64,000 bases of DNA from Onthophagus taurus. Taxonomy: Eukaryota > Arthropoda > Insecta > Coleoptera > Scarabaeidae. Each line of letters opens with the position of its first letter. Position 1 is the stretch's first letter. Both the position numbers and the translations under genes were made by a program. The notes under the pieces were generated by a model, which saw nothing but the letters and a program-made list of their open reading frames with translations, was not told where the DNA came from and made no database searches. This document shows, in pieces, positions 1-12,082 of the stretch. The stretch lies in assembly GCF_036711975.1 (NCBI RefSeq), contig NC_091967.1:16740001-16804000 (forward strand). The letters are read 5' to 3'.

Positions 1-413
1 TCCGCAGAGATGGCACAAAAAGCATTCAATTTAGGGGAGTCTCATTGCAACGACAATGTCATTAGGATTTTCCAAGTCCCAGGTGCGCACATTATTCATC
101 ACTGAAAACAACATGATCCAGAAAATGATTGTGCAACAACGTTTCATGTGCAAAGTTGGCACGATGGCTTTAGAGCCTGTAATAACTGAAAACGAGACGG
201 AAATAGTTGTAAGCGTTTCTGTAACTTTCTAAACGGTCTCTCTCTCTCACACTCGCTCAACTCTTTCTTCACTAACCGTTGGTCGTCGCGTACTCTTTCC
301 TTTACAACGGCAACCGGTAAAACACCCTATATAATGAAATCAATGAAATGCATTCATTTTTGAAATCTAACAACTGGTGGTACCACAAACTCTAACAAAA
401 ATAAGTAGTACAA
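1..413. other. no gene recognised; probable CMTR1 intron
   Basis: No open frame with family resemblance and no clear repeat end was seen. A pyrimidine-rich run of TCTC units lies near 236-260. Because the CMTR1 exon at 1940 needs upstream exons, this stretch probably belongs to a long intron of that gene, but it could also be transposon debris. Confidence 0.4.
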
Positions 414-1015
414 ATGAAGGGAAGAACATCAAAAACTTTTGAAATGAGCAAGGGAATAAATCAAGAGGATAGCCTAAGCCCCTTGTTATTTATAATATTA
501 ATGGACAGAGTGATAAAAAATACAAGAACAAAAACAAATAAATATCAAACAGTAATAGGTTATAAAAGTTTGGAACCAGTAAAAATAGATAAATTACTAT
601 ATAATAATAAATTCTTTATTGTTCCTCACTCTTATAACATTACAGCAAAAACAAAAGACATATACATATATGTGTAAGACGAAAATATATAACATCGAGT
701 GAGAAAACAAAATGGTAGAAATTCAGCTCATTAGCTGGTCTTCCATACCCCCATAAAAAATAAACAAAATAATAAATAATAATAAAACAAAACATGACTA
801 CTAGATATGACTGGCAGGTATGGCTGGGACAAAACAAAGAGATGAGAAAAGAAAAGAAAGAAAAAAAAAAGAATCATAATAAATCCAGTAACTCGCTATA
901 TGCTGATGACATGGTGCAGATAGCAGAGAACCATAAAAAGGCAAGGAAGTTGGTTGAAATATGGTTAGAAGAAATTAAAAAAATGGACTTAGAATTGAAC
1001 GTAATAGTATATTAA
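414..1015 (+). mobile_element. decayed LINE reverse transcriptase fragments
   Basis: Two short frames match consecutive blocks of a non-LTR retrotransposon reverse transcriptase. The first (from 414) carries the block with the words EDSLSPLLFIILMD. The second (around 893-1005) carries the catalytic-type YADDM, followed by a helix-like stretch ending in LELN. About 250 bases of A-rich non-coding sequence between 600 and 850 and the low-complexity run before YADDM show the copy is broken, and no complete ORF survives. It lies in the presumed CMTR1 intron in the same orientation as that gene. The family looks RTE-like but is not certain. Confidence 0.6.
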
Positions 1016-1939
1016 AAAACTAGTTTCGTAAGACACGTTTGAAATGCACGAATTTAAGTTTAAGTTTTAATGAACGAGTGCTTTACATTTTATAAAACGT
1101 TTTATGCTATTTTTTGTAATTCGCGTTTTTATTCTTTTTTTTTAACAAAAGTAAAATTAATTTTGACAATGTAGGGAAATAGGTATGTATGTAGCAGTTG
1201 GTAACACTGTAACACTTGGAAATAGAAATTTGAATTGACAGTTAGAAATTGTCAAAACACAAAATGTATTCACATGAAAAAAATGTTTCATGTACACCTC
1301 CAGAAATAAGAAAAATTGCTCAGGGTTCAATGTCCTCATCATTGTGGACGTTATATTCGATGCTAAGAACGTGTTTAAACATCTGGTTCCATAAAATGTT
1401 TCTAAAAACTCATTATAGTATTGGATGCTATAAGGAGTCTCATTACAGCACCCGTTTGAGTAGCGAGTTAATGAGAGCTATTACAGGCTCTCATTAACAA
1501 TTCTGATGGGATTTCTCACTTATTCTTTTTTGTTGTTCCAGTCAGTGTTATTTCTGTTCTAATTTTCTATTGGTTTCACTAATCTTTTTACAACATCCAT
1601 CACTTTAGTAGATACCACAAATGGACCATCTGGTTGCTTACCGCAATAAATTTCTATGTTGAATGTATAAAAGGTTTTAAAATCGTAAAATTGAAATCAC
1701 GTCCGCTCGAGAAATATTGAACCTTTGAATATATTGAATATTTCTACAAATACGGCAATTGATGTGTAAAAATACATAATTGCATGAATATTTTAGCATT
1801 AAATCCTTTCAAATGCATAATATAAGGCAGTATATTATAAAACAAAAATTGTCATAAATTTTATGAAATTTTATGTGCGCCCGCTCGAAGGTTAATTAAT
1901 TTTTTGCTTTGTTGATGATTTAGTATTAGAATTTTTTAG
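1016..1939. other. probable CMTR1 intron, nothing recognised
   Basis: AT-rich sequence without a convincing exon. I looked for the CMTR1 segment that should precede the exon at 1940 (the part carrying the first catalytic Lys and the Asp of the KDKE tetrad) and did not find it here, so the intron probably runs past the left edge. Short frames here have no recognisable domain. Confidence 0.4.
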
Positions 1940-3317
1940 GGGTTTTCGGTTGAAGGAAACGAGAATTTACAAGAAGTTTTATCGAAACAATTGTATACGT
2001 GTCAATGTTTGATGGCCTTAGAAATAGTGCGCCCCGGGGGCCACTTTGTAACTAAATTATTTGATTTATTCACAAAGTTTAGTGTGGGACTTTTATACTT
2101 AATGCACCAATGTTTTGAATATGGTAAGGTAAACGAGAAATTTTAAATTAATTATTTTTACTTATTAATTTGCAGTTGCAATTTTGAAACCAAATTCTTC
2201 ACGTCCAGCAAACTCAGAACGATATTTAATAGGTAAATATTTAAAACATACAAAAACAACCAGCATAATTAAAAAGTACTTAAACAAAATAGTATATGAT
2301 CTATGTGAAATTAAAAAACAATCAATTCCGTTAATTGACATTGAAGAAATTGTATCCAATACTATGTTAAAAGAAAATGTGTCATTCTTCAATTATATTT
2401 GTAAATCAAATAATTTAAACGGTCTAAAGCAAAGTGTCGCGTTAAAAAAGTTAGCGTTATTTGGTAGAAATCCTTCATTGATTGATCCTCGACAAGAAAA
2501 AATACGAGATAAGTGTTTAGAATTTTGGAGGATTCCAAACAAACCACGGATACCCGATTCAAAATTAAATATTGAAGATTTTATACAAAATACACTCTCT
2601 AAACCAGAATTTATGTTAGTATCGTCCCGAAAAATTTTAAATTTCAATCAATTAATTGAAACAATTAACTTTGAAAACGAATGGTTTTTTATTCCGTTAG
2701 CTTCTTGTTATAAAAACGATTATTGCCACTTTTACGCTAGCGTAAGTAATTCAAAAGTTTTCAAGCTACAAAAAAATAAATGGGTTAAAACGAAAAATAT
2801 ACGTTTAAATAAAGGTTCGCTGGTTTACGGCGAATTAGTTAAAGAAGAATCGATATTGGAAAACGACGAAAAATCAGAACAAATAAGTCTACAAATAATC
2901 GATGCTTTAAGATTGGAAAATACGAGTTTGGCCGATTTACCTTTTCAAGAAAGATTAGTTTGCATCAAAACGTTTTGTCAGGCTCTAAATTTTGAAGGAT
3001 GTCCAAATAATATTAGGATACGAGCAAAATCTGTTATCCCATTAAAAAGTATCGATAAAAATCAATTGATCAATTTTAATCACAATACAAATCGTTACGA
3101 AACATCTTTAGATGTTTTAGGATTTAATTCTAAAGAGGAACACTTTTTTGTAAACTCAATATTATTAATGAACGGAAATCAAGGTTATTCTTTTGATACA
3201 ACGTATGTTTTAAGGGTACAAGTCTTTATTAATGAATCGGAAAATGATAAATCAATACCGTTTGAAAAAATTTTAGATTATAAACAAAAATGTAACAATG
3301 TTAGTGGTCACCAATAA
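1940..3317 (+). CDS. CMTR1: cap-specific mRNA 2'-O-methyltransferase 1, last two exons
   Basis: CMTR1 methylates the ribose 2'-O of the first transcribed nucleotide of capped mRNA, using S-adenosylmethionine, in the nucleus. Two exons are visible: 1940-2123 (acceptor after TTTTTTAG, donor GTAAGG) and 2176-3317, joined across a 52-bp intron with matching phase. The first holds [12 protein letters not shown] and [12 protein letters not shown], the second SRPANSERY. Compared with the family these contain the last Lys and the Glu of the K-D-K-E catalytic tetrad. The rest (about 360 residues) matches the inactive guanylyltransferase-like C-terminal half, including LFGRNP and [15 protein letters not shown]. 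The N-terminal G-patch and first half of the Rossmann-type domain must lie left of the window. A start at 2184 would be a TTG and is not real. The C-terminus seems shorter than the human protein, and I do not see the WW domain. Confidence 0.9.
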
Positions 3318-3423
3318 AATTTGATAATATTTGTATTCAATTTTAATTCTATTCAAATCGCTATTTAATACTTAATTAGTCGCCTAAAGCAGATCCAATA
3401 ACAAGGTCTTTACAAATATATTA
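3318..3423 (+). other. short CMTR1 3' flank before a transposon
   Basis: Only about 105 bases separate the stop codon from the inverted end of the next transposon. No AATAAA signal is present in this interval, so the transcript may use a non-canonical signal or one inside the transposon. Confidence 0.4.
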
Positions 3424-5655
3424 ATTGGACCGCGTTATACATCACTTGACTAAGCGACATTTTATCGTTTTTAGAGATTTACATGCTGTCTGGTAGGTAA
3501 AGGAGTAACTTATCTTAGAAAAAATGCAGAATTTTAAAGGATAAAGCTAAGCGACAATCACGTTATATGATTTCAAATTTGCATCATACACCTAAGAACC
3601 GACTTAGATACACCAAGAAATTCTACAATAGAAAAATAGATAAACCTACAATTTCGGACTAGTGTCGTTTTCTAGATGTTAGTATAAAATTAAAAGTTTA
3701 TGTCTTTTATTTTATATAAAATGTAAGTCTAACTACACTCAGCGGCATAAAAAACGCATCACCTAAAATGTTGACAGGTTTCAAAATGCAATAACTTTTG
3801 AACGTATTGCTCGATTTGAATAAGGTTTTATTTATTTAAAAAGTCTACCCTTTGCCAATATTTCTGTAGGTGTCTTCCCCATTTTGGCACTCTCCAATTT
3901 CAGCAATGCTGAATAATACTAATGCGTTTATTCTTCCTACACTTTGAAGCTTGCTGTGGGGTGCACCAACACAAGATATTAACTTTAAACATAAGAAGCT
4001 TGCAGTCTTGTTTGTTCTGATCACTTGTGTTTTTTGTTCAAGTTTTTATTGTTGTTAACACCAAAGTTACAAGCTCTAAAGTATAACGCAACTTCTTCGG
4101 CAGCGCCATCAAAAATTAAAGCAAATCATAGATGTCGATGAAATGTACTGTAGTGTATGAAACTGTGACAAGTAAATCAAACAAAATGTTTATAATGGGT
4201 ATTTCCTCCCCTCGCTTTAATGTACGATGTTGTATATTTTTATTGAACTAAAACTAAAACGAGAACTAGAAACATTCGGGTTTAGTCGTGAAAAAAACTT
4301 TCAGTTGTCAATGTCAACTTTAATTTTGTTATTATAATCGCAATCTTCATAAAATAAACTTTAAAGTGACTCCAAACTTGACGCATTTATCTCGAAAAAC
4401 AAAAAAGTTCGAACTTTCAACTTTTAATTTTGATTAAGTTGACATATTTGTCAACTTAATAAAAAATTCTTTAAAATGAGTCCAAACTCGACATATTTAA
4501 CTTTAATATTAATGGAAATACAATCACTTCCGGTTTGAAATGTCAACGTCAATTTTGACGTATTTGTCATCTTCATCAAAAAAACCTTTAAAATGAGTCC
4601 AAAGATGATGTACTTATCTCAAAGAACAAAAAAGTTAGAATAAAAAACATTTAACCCAAAGTTAGCAACAATCTTCATTGTTGCTAACGTTGGGTTGGGA
4701 CAACAATGAAGATAGCAATTCAATTTTTGAATATTAATACCAACCTTAATTTTTTATTATATTTTTGTTTTTGTGACAAATATTAAGATATTGTATAAAA
4801 ATTAAGAATATATCAAAATGACGTTGACATTTGGACTCATTTTAAAGGATTTTTCACGAAGATTACAAATATGTCAAAATTGAGGTTGACATCCTTAACC
4901 GGAAGTTCATTAATATTGAAGATAAATATGTCGTGTTTGTACTCATTTTAAAGGATTTTTAATGAAGATTACAAATATGTCAAAATTCAAGTTGACATTT
5001 TAAACCCGAAGTTAGTTATCATATAATAGACAAATGGACAACTTCATGGTGTTCTTTCATGATGTATTCTTTATTAAAAAAACCTTTAAAATGAGTCCAA
5101 ACAAGACGCCCTTATCTCAAAAAAGTTAGAATAAAAAACATTAAACTCTAAGTTAACAACAATAAAGATAGCAATTTAATTTTTAAATATTAATACCAAC
5201 CTTAATTTTTTATTTATTTTTTATTATATTTTTGTTTTTGTAAATTATTATGTAAATTAGTAACTAATAATCTGATTTCGACTTTGATATGTGATCTTTT
5301 TTAACAAAAGAAAAAGAAACATAAAGTAATTTGTTTGCAAAATGGATAAGATGGGAGTTGTTAATCTATTTGTAGAGTCTCTGAAGATGCTCAAGGGCCG
5401 AAACTAGCTAGAATTCTATATAAAATAAAAACTAGTTTAAAAGTACAAAATCAAACTCTAAACTCTGTATAATCTTTTGATAGCTGTCATCAGGGTTCTG
5501 TGATAAAAATAGACAGGCACCAAACAATTTTCAATAGTTTGAGTCTGTCTCTTCTGAGAAGTCTTACATTTTTTGAGAGTTGAAAACGAAAATCTCGTTT
5601 TTCTCAATATTTGTTCATATGTCGCTTAGTCAAGTGATGCATAACGTGGTCCAAT
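3424..5655. mobile_element. DNA transposon with 37-bp terminal inverted repeats
   Basis: The left end (3424-3460, starting ATTGGACCGCG) and the right end (5619-5655, ending GTGGTCCAAT) are near-perfect reverse complements with three or four mismatches; both contain CATCACTTGACTAAGCGACAT or its complement. The 2.2-kb interior has no transposase frame. It holds several direct and inverted copies of a shorter motif (TTAAAATGAGTCCAAAC and its complement) around 4360-5120, so it is a non-autonomous or degraded element that collected other repeats. Part of the interior (about 4297-4560) recurs near 42930-43085. I could not define a target-site duplication. Confidence 0.75.
4237..4290 (+). repeat. 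half copy of the CTAGTTCTAG hairpin repeat
   Basis: The stretch TTTTTATTGAACTAAAACTA followed by GAACTAGAAACATTCGGGTT and TAGTCG matches one arm of the dispersed hairpin repeat seen best at 21059-21422. Here only one arm is present, inside the larger transposon. Confidence 0.6.
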
Positions 5656-6848
5656 TCTTAGAGTGAACCATTTTAAATCTTATTTCGGTCTATTGCTTAC
5701 AAGTTATAATCGTTATATATAAAATATGTAAACGTGAATATGTTTTATGTCACTGGCATGTTTGTTATGGTGCACTCGGTCAATACTGTATACAGCGAAC
5801 CAGATCATTCACTACAACATCCCTCACTCTATAAATTAAATATATATTCCGTAATACCACAGCACTGGACTTGAAGCTTCAACTTGTGAAGCCTTCTACT
5901 TACGTTATATTCTTCTATAACCTTATATCTCATCCTCATATTTATCAAAAAGCTCTCAATGATGTAAATTACATATTCCGGGCAATGTATTCGCATTATA
6001 ATCTTACCCATCAATGCATATATTCATCGCACGTTTGCACTGCAACTCTATGTTTTTTGAATTTGTACTATCCATCATTCCTGCAATCACCCTGTCAAGC
6101 ACTTTACTACCGATGCCAAGCATATTAGCCTAACATTCCCCATTGGGTTTGGACAGCCACATACCCTAGCTAACCATACTTCTCGAATTACACTCTCTCT
6201 TAAACACTCACCTATCATTCTCATCCACTCCTTCCTATATCTCTCTTAAGTCTTTTTCACAAGAACTGATGGTAATTCATAGATAGGTTATTATAACAAT
6301 GGGATCATTAACACGGGTGCTGCACCAATGAAACAGGAAACTAAGATTCAGTTTATTACTTATAAGTTGTGATCAAGGCTGTCCCATCAGGGTTTAATAG
6401 CTGACAGGAAAATTATTGAAGAGTTGTTGATTTGAAGATTTGGAAAGCTGATCAATTTAAGTTATTTGAGCAATATTTCAAAACAACGGTGCCAAAATTC
6501 TTTGAACCAATCATCTTTTATAATTATGTAAATTACGCAGAAATGGGATATTTAGGAGTGTCCAATAACTAATATTTTTTTAAAGCACGCTACATTTAGA
6601 AGTAGTTTTACTGCGTTAAATGGCAGAAAAGAACATTGGTTTTACCTCAAAGGAATGAAAACAAAGAACAATTACATTTAATGGCAAAAATGAGCTAATC
6701 ATTGGGCGTATAGAAAAAATGAATATTAAGATTGCTTCTCAAACACTTAGTAGCAGACACTTTATACTACTTTTGCCATACATTCTTTGAGTATAGTTAT
6801 TTAGATATAAAGAACAAATGAAACAAAAAAATAATTTGGTAATTTTTT
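5656..6848. other. intergenic, no gene recognised
   Basis: AT-rich sequence between the transposon and the 3' end of the GMC gene. On the minus strand around 5830-6125 there are short frames with words reminiscent of LINE proteins (MLGIGSKVL-like near 6100), but the match is too weak to call an element. Confidence 0.35.
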
Positions 6849-8952
6849 TTAATAAGTTTTTTTAATAATATCAGCTAATTTTTCTCCAATCATATATGCT
6901 GGGACACTCGTATGTGCAGTTATCGGTTCTGGAATAATACTTGGATCAGCAACCCTTAAATTTTCCGTCCCAAAAACTTTTAAATTATCATCAACAACTG
7001 CCTCAGGATCCGTGCTATTTCCCATTTTACAGGTTGCAACTTGATGATGTAACGTAACCGATAAATGTCTCAATCCACACTCCCAATATTCGTCTGTATT
7101 AAAAACAAACATTTCACATCCTGGAATTTTGGTATCCACAAGGGTCGCATTGTACTTTTGGAAAGCAGGCGTTTTAACGATTTCTTAAAGAGAGAAAAAT
7201 TTTTAATAAAAATCGATTTTAATATTATCGTTAATTTTACCTTGAGCTAATCTTATACTTGCAATAAATGTTTTAATATCAAAATTATTTTTATCAGTAA
7301 AATAATTTCCGTAAAATTTCGGCCTTACAAAAGGATTTTTTGATTTTAATTCAATTTTTCCATAAGATTTAGGGTGATACAACATCGGCATTATAGTAAA
7401 CGCTTGTTTGCTTTCTAAAGGTCTCCAAATCGTATTATAAATTTCATCGTTAACACGAAAAGTTTTTCTAAAGATTTCCCCCTTATCCGAATGTAAACCA
7501 CCACCCAAAAAAATAAATTCTATATCCGGATAAGTCGGATTAGAGTCATCCGAAATATTTGTCTTAACTATTCCTAAAGCTTCAACTCCACCCAAACTCG
7601 TTAAGGGTCCTCCACCATTAAATACATACTCCAACATTGTATTTGGATCGTACAAATCATCGTAATTAAACGTTAAATCATTTCCGTCCATTGTAAATAA
7701 TAATCCTAGAAATGTTAAATGATCGTAGAGTTTTTTGCCAACGGGAAGATCTTTAAGTACTGGAATTTCTAAAGAATTTAAATGATCTTTTGGCCCAATT
7801 CCAGAAAGCATTAGAATTTGGGGCGAATTTAAAGTTCCTGCACTAATGATTATTTCGTTATTTGCTCTTGCGAAGAATTTTTTACCATTCTTAAAAAACT
7901 CAACTCCTTGTGCTCTCAACTAAAATAAGATACTTTCTCTTAATATTTCTTGTTAATTTCCAAATTTCAAGGTTTTTTTTTTCGAAGTATTTCAACTCGT
8001 ATACCTTGACATTAAAACATTTAATCTCATAATTACCTTATCATTTTCTCCTTTTTTTAAAGCTATCTTGTTAACTCTCGCCGATGTAATAATTTTTAAA
8101 TTTTTTCTATACCTAGCTACGTCTAAATACGCTTTTTTTGCGTGTTCTCGTTTTCCTCTTCTAGTGGTGGCTTGAACCCAAGAAACCCCCATTTGAGTTG
8201 CCCCGTTATAATCAACATATTTGTATCCATATTCTTGCATCGCATCAATAAATGCTTCGGCTGCTTTTGTTCTAAAAGCAACATCTTCAACTCCAAGCTC
8301 GCCACCTTTATTTCTGTACTCTTGGTCTTGCACTTTCAAAAATGAATCTTCGGATTTTTTAAATAATGGAAGTAATTCTTCGTAAGACCAACCTTTATTA
8401 CCATTTTCTGACCATCGATCGAAATCTAATTGATTTCCTCTTATATGAATCATGTAATTAATTATTGTGCTTCCACCGAGAGCTTTTCCTCTAGGCCAAT
8501 GCATTCGTTTCTTTTCTAATCCTTAAATTTTAATTAAAAAAGTAATAAAAAAATGTGAATTAAAAACGTAAAACTTACCTAAACACATATTTTCTTGTTC
8601 TTCCATTAAATAACCCCAATTATAATCGGTAAATTGAAAAGTAGCGCATAAAGCTGGGACATCAACTAACTTTGTTGGTTCTGTACCTGCTTCTAATAAT
8701 AAAACATTCCATTTTGGATTTTCAGATAATCGAGATGCTATTACAGATCCCGAAGAACCAGATCCAACGACTATAAAATCATAATAAGTTGCATTGTCTT
8801 CTAAACCAAACTTTGAATGAAATAATAATCCTTTTATTTCGATTATTTTTAATAGAGAAAAAATAGTTATCACTTTAATCAACTAAAATTTCAATTTCAA
8901 AACACTCCAATTTATCATTGTAAAGATAAAAACATACCCGAAGAAACAACAT
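6849..8952 (-). CDS. GMC-family FAD oxidoreductase, glucose dehydrogenase-like
   Basis: A flavoprotein of the glucose-methanol-choline family, probably secreted. Five exons on the minus strand: 8952-8938, 8882-8579, 8521-8037, 7919-7241 and 7183-6849. They total 1818 bases (605 aa), and every junction keeps frame. The tiny first exon supplies MLFLR, completing a hydrophobic signal-like N-terminus. The FAD-binding motif GSGSSG is at about residues 45-50. GMC signature 1 shows as GKALGGSTIINY and signature 2 as GTLNSPQILMLSGIGP. The C-terminal domain carries LHHQVATCKMG, whose His is the expected active-site base, and AHTSVPAYMIGEK with the second conserved His. Length and domains fit insect glucose dehydrogenase [FAD, quinone] paralogues. 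The substrate cannot be told from sequence, since this family is expanded in insects (glucose, ecdysone, salicyl alcohol and others). No break is seen. Confidence 0.93.
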
Positions 8953-9000
8953 GATTAACTAGTCGGTGGCACTTGGTCACTAAATTACGTAAAAACCAGA

Positions 9001-9008
9001 CTTTTATC
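9001..9008 (-). promoter_or_regulatory. candidate TATA-like box of the GMC gene
   Basis: On the minus strand the word GATAAAAG lies about 50 bases upstream of the GMC start codon (8952), leaving room for a transcription start about 30 bases downstream. It is the only TATA-like word close by on that strand. Confidence 0.35.
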
Positions 9009-9049
9009 TGAATTTATTTATTTATGTTTTTGGGAAACTGGCGTGGTGG

Positions 9050-9057
9050 TATAAAAG
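9050..9057 (+). promoter_or_regulatory. TATA box of a rightward transcript
   Basis: TATAAAAG in a good context (GGTGGTATAAAAGCAG), followed about 20-30 bases later by start-like sequences (TCAACCAGT). With the GMC promoter some 45 bases away on the other strand, this makes a compact divergent promoter. It would drive the exon at 9141. Confidence 0.5.
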
Positions 9058-9140
9058 CAGTTTCTCTCAACCAGTTTTGACCAACTTTAAAGTGATATTT
9101 TTAATTTAGCAATCTTTTCTGTCCCAAGGTGAGACGCAAC

Positions 9141-9198
9141 ATGATTAGTAGTCGTTCTGTATGCTTGTATTCACTTTTTATGGGATTACTATACGAAG
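9141..9198 (+). CDS. orphan first coding exon with signal peptide-like frame
   Basis: An ATG 90 bases after the TATA box opens a frame reading MISSRSVCLYSLFMGLLYE, which is hydrophobic like a secretion signal, and runs into a donor AAG|GTAATT at 9198/9199. I found no second exon to the right before the SCOT gene. The following 3 kb is filled by a piggyBac-type element and LINE debris. Either the gene was cut off by these insertions or the match to promoter plus exon is chance. No family can be named. Confidence 0.3.
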
Positions 9199-9923
9199 GT
9201 AATTTAAAAACGTGTTGACCCACTTATAGACGCATCGACATTTAATTAATATTAACAACAAATAATAAAATCATTAGACAATAAAGTGTATGGCAATAAA
9301 GTGTATAGATTTTTTTCCAATTCGATTATGTCATCTTTCGTCAGCTTCGAAGAAGGTTAATGTTTTTATCAGATTGAAGAATAATCTTGGATCTGACTAG
9401 ATTATTTAAATTTTTGCAATAATTTTCGATACCTTGGTTCTATAACTCTTCGACAACAACTCTGCATTTACTATGATTTTAAAATGATATTATTTCAAGC
9501 AATTTTTTCTCCTATACATCAATAACTAATCATTTTTTGATAATATGAGACAAGACTCTATTGTCCCTGAAACCAAATAAGGATAAAATAAACTCTAAGT
9601 AAGCTGTTGATGATAAAGTGATATTGCGCACGGAAGCAACTAAGTGTTCTTCTATACTTGAACAATTACTTGTTCAAAACGATCTATTGCATTAACACAC
9701 ACATACTTCCATATTTAGCACATACCAAGTAGGGGCGTCAACTAGAACATGTTTCTTTATGATCTCTTGGATTGGTTCAAGCCTCTCATTAATACTCAAA
9801 TAAAGCAATGGTGAATAAGCACACTAACAGTTTTCTGCAAATTTATCAAGTTGAGCTCTTCTGATATGGCCGAGTTTATGCAGACTAACTCTCTCAAAGT
9901 TTGATCTTGTTGAGTCTTCTCGC
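9199..9923. other. intergenic or intron, nothing recognised
   Basis: Mixed AT-rich sequence with no convincing frame, repeat end or RNA gene. If the exon at 9141 is real, this would be its first intron. Confidence 0.35.
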
Positions 9924-10199
9924 TTAACCCTTTGTGTCCCGACGGTACTTTAAAGTACCGGTAGTTTTAAACACTCATTTTAAACTGTAGTCATCTATTT
10001 GGCGAATTTAAAGCTGTCGGTACTTTCTACTATACAAGAAAGGATCGGTATAAAAAATGACACAATCCGCACTGTAGGGCTTTTAGGTATATTTAAACTT
10101 ATTCGTCCAGATGTGAGGTTAGATGTTTAGTGAAAAGTCGTCTTGTTGAATTTTGTTGTTCAAAAAGGTATCTCTTTGATAAATGATTATTAGGTGTGT

Positions 10200-11835
10200 T
10201 ATTACAGATCATTTTAAAAAGAAAGCAATGAGCTTTAATTTAAAAGAAGTCTCATTCCTTAGTTTCAGTAAGCACGGCTTCCAAGAATTTTTAAATTATC
10301 ATCTTTTTTGACACTTTTAGGTTATACGAAAATGTAAGTTTTGTTTCAACATTTTTTTTTCTCAATATTTTTCAATCCAACACAACAATTATTATACATC
10401 ATTGTAAAGAGAAAGTTTTGAGCTTTAATTTAGAACAAGTCTCATTCCTTAATTTCAGTAAGCACGGCTTCCAGGAATTTTTAAATTAGCATCTTTTTCG
10501 ACACTTTTAGGTTACACGAAAATGTAAGTTTTGTTTCAACATTTTTTTTCTCAATATTTTTCCAATCCAACCCAACAATTATTATACATTATTGTAAAGA
10601 GAAAACTTTGAGCTTTAATTTAGAACGAGTTTCATTCCTTAATTTCAATAAATACGGCTTCCAGGAATTTTTAAATTAGCATCTTTTTTGACACTTTTAG
10701 GTTATACGAAAATGTAAGTTTTGTTTCAACTTGTTTTTTCGCAATATTTTTCCAATCCAACCCAACAATTATTATACATCACTGTAAAGAGAAAGCTGTG
10801 AGCTTTAATTTAGAATAAGTCTCATTCTTTAATTTCAATATATATGGCTTCCAGGAATTTTTAATTTACCATCTTTTTTGACACTTAGGTTATACGAAAA
10901 TGTAAGTTTTGTTTCAACATTTTTTTTTTCAATATTTTTGCAATCCAACCCAACAATTATTATACATCATTTTAAAGAGAAAGCTTTGAGCTTTAATTTA
11001 GAATAAGTCTCATTCCTTAATTTCAATAAATACGGCTTCCAGGAATTTTTAAATTAGCATCTTTTTTGACACTTTTAGGTTATACGAAAATGTAAGTTTT
11101 GTTTCAACATTTTTTTTTTCAATATTTTTCAATCCAACCCAACAATTATTATACATCATTATAAAGAGAAAGTTTTGAGCTTTAATTTAGAACAAGTCTC
11201 ATTCCTTAATTTCAATAAATACGGCGTCCAGGAATTTTTAAATTAGCATCTTGTTTGACACTTTTCGTTATACGAAAATGTAAGTTTTGTTTCAACATTT
11301 TTTTTCTCAATATTTTTCCAATCCAACCCAACAATTATTATACATCATTTTAAAGAGAAAGCTTTGAGCTTTAATTTAGAATAAGTCTCATTCCTTCATT
11401 TCAATAAATACGGGTTCCAGGAATTTTTAAATTAGCATCATTTTTGACACTTTTAGGTTATACGAAAATGTAAGTTTTGTTTCAACATTTTTTTTCTCAA
11501 TATTTTTCCAATCCAACCCAACAATTATTATACATCATTTTAAAGAGAAAGCTTTGAGCTTTAATTTAGAATAAGTCTCATTCCTTCATTTCAATAAATA
11601 CGGGTTCCAGGAATTTTTAAATTAGCATCATTTTTGACACTTTTAGGTTATACGAAAATGTAAGTTTTGTTTCAACATTTTTTTTCTCAATATTTTTCCA
11701 ATCCAACCCAACAATTATTATACATCATTGTAAAGAGAAAGCTATGAGCTTTAATTTAGAACAAGTCTCATTCCTTAATTTCAATAAATACGGCTTCCAT
11801 CAATTTTTGAATTTGCATCTTTTTTTGACACAGTT
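10200..11835 (+). repeat. tandem array of about nine 190-bp units
   Basis: The anchor word AGCTTTAATTT recurs at 10231, 10421, 10611, 10801, 10989, 11178, 11367, 11557 and 11747, a strikingly even spacing of 188-190 bases. Each unit contains TAAAGAGAAAG, the anchor, CTCATTCCTTAATTTC, GGAATTTTTAAATTAGCATC and TTACACGAAAATGTAAG-like sequence. The units from 11367 and 11557 are almost identical, suggesting recent expansion at the right side. Outer units differ by scattered substitutions. The array is wholly inside the TTAA-flanked element. The units are not open frames. Confidence 0.95.
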
Positions 11836-12082
11836 TTTGCTCAATATGTTTTTTCTCAATATTCTATCAGATTTTCGTCGTTCTGTAAATACAGGTCTGA
11901 TAAATAAATATTCATATTTACTACGTCCACGAGAATGCCGTAGCGCAAGTTCAAAAGAAAGAGGAAGTTGTGAAAATTGTTCTGCCAAAGCTAGTCTCCA
12001 CTCAAAATGTACTGCGTGCAATGTTTATTTATGTTGTAATGGAAGAAAGAACTGTTTTTCTGAATGTCATAATGTGATTTAG
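11744..12082 (+). pseudogene. piggyBac transposase C-terminal fragment
   Basis: The last tandem unit runs into a 112-codon frame whose final 35 residues have a Cys/His-rich pattern: CENC, CTACNVYLCC, CFSECH. This is the arrangement of the cysteine-rich domain that ends piggyBac transposases, which binds the subterminal DNA. The catalytic region with its three Asp is absent, so this is a remnant. The first 45 codons are derived from the repeat unit and probably were never transposase sequence. Confidence 0.7.

Noticed and set aside
1249-1497. 82-codon frame
   Set aside because: Begins at a non-ATG codon, no domain, lies in a probable intron.
2165-2647. Minus-strand frames opposite CMTR1
   Set aside because: Shadow frames of the CMTR1 exon, which has clear family similarity on the plus strand.
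5829-6128. Possible LINE tail on the minus strand
   Set aside because: A few suggestive words only; frames too broken and the match too weak to delimit.
10200-11835. CRISPR-like regular repeats
   Set aside because: Even spacing, but units are 190 bp with no short repeat-spacer structure, and the host is eukaryotic; this is a tandem satellite in a transposon.
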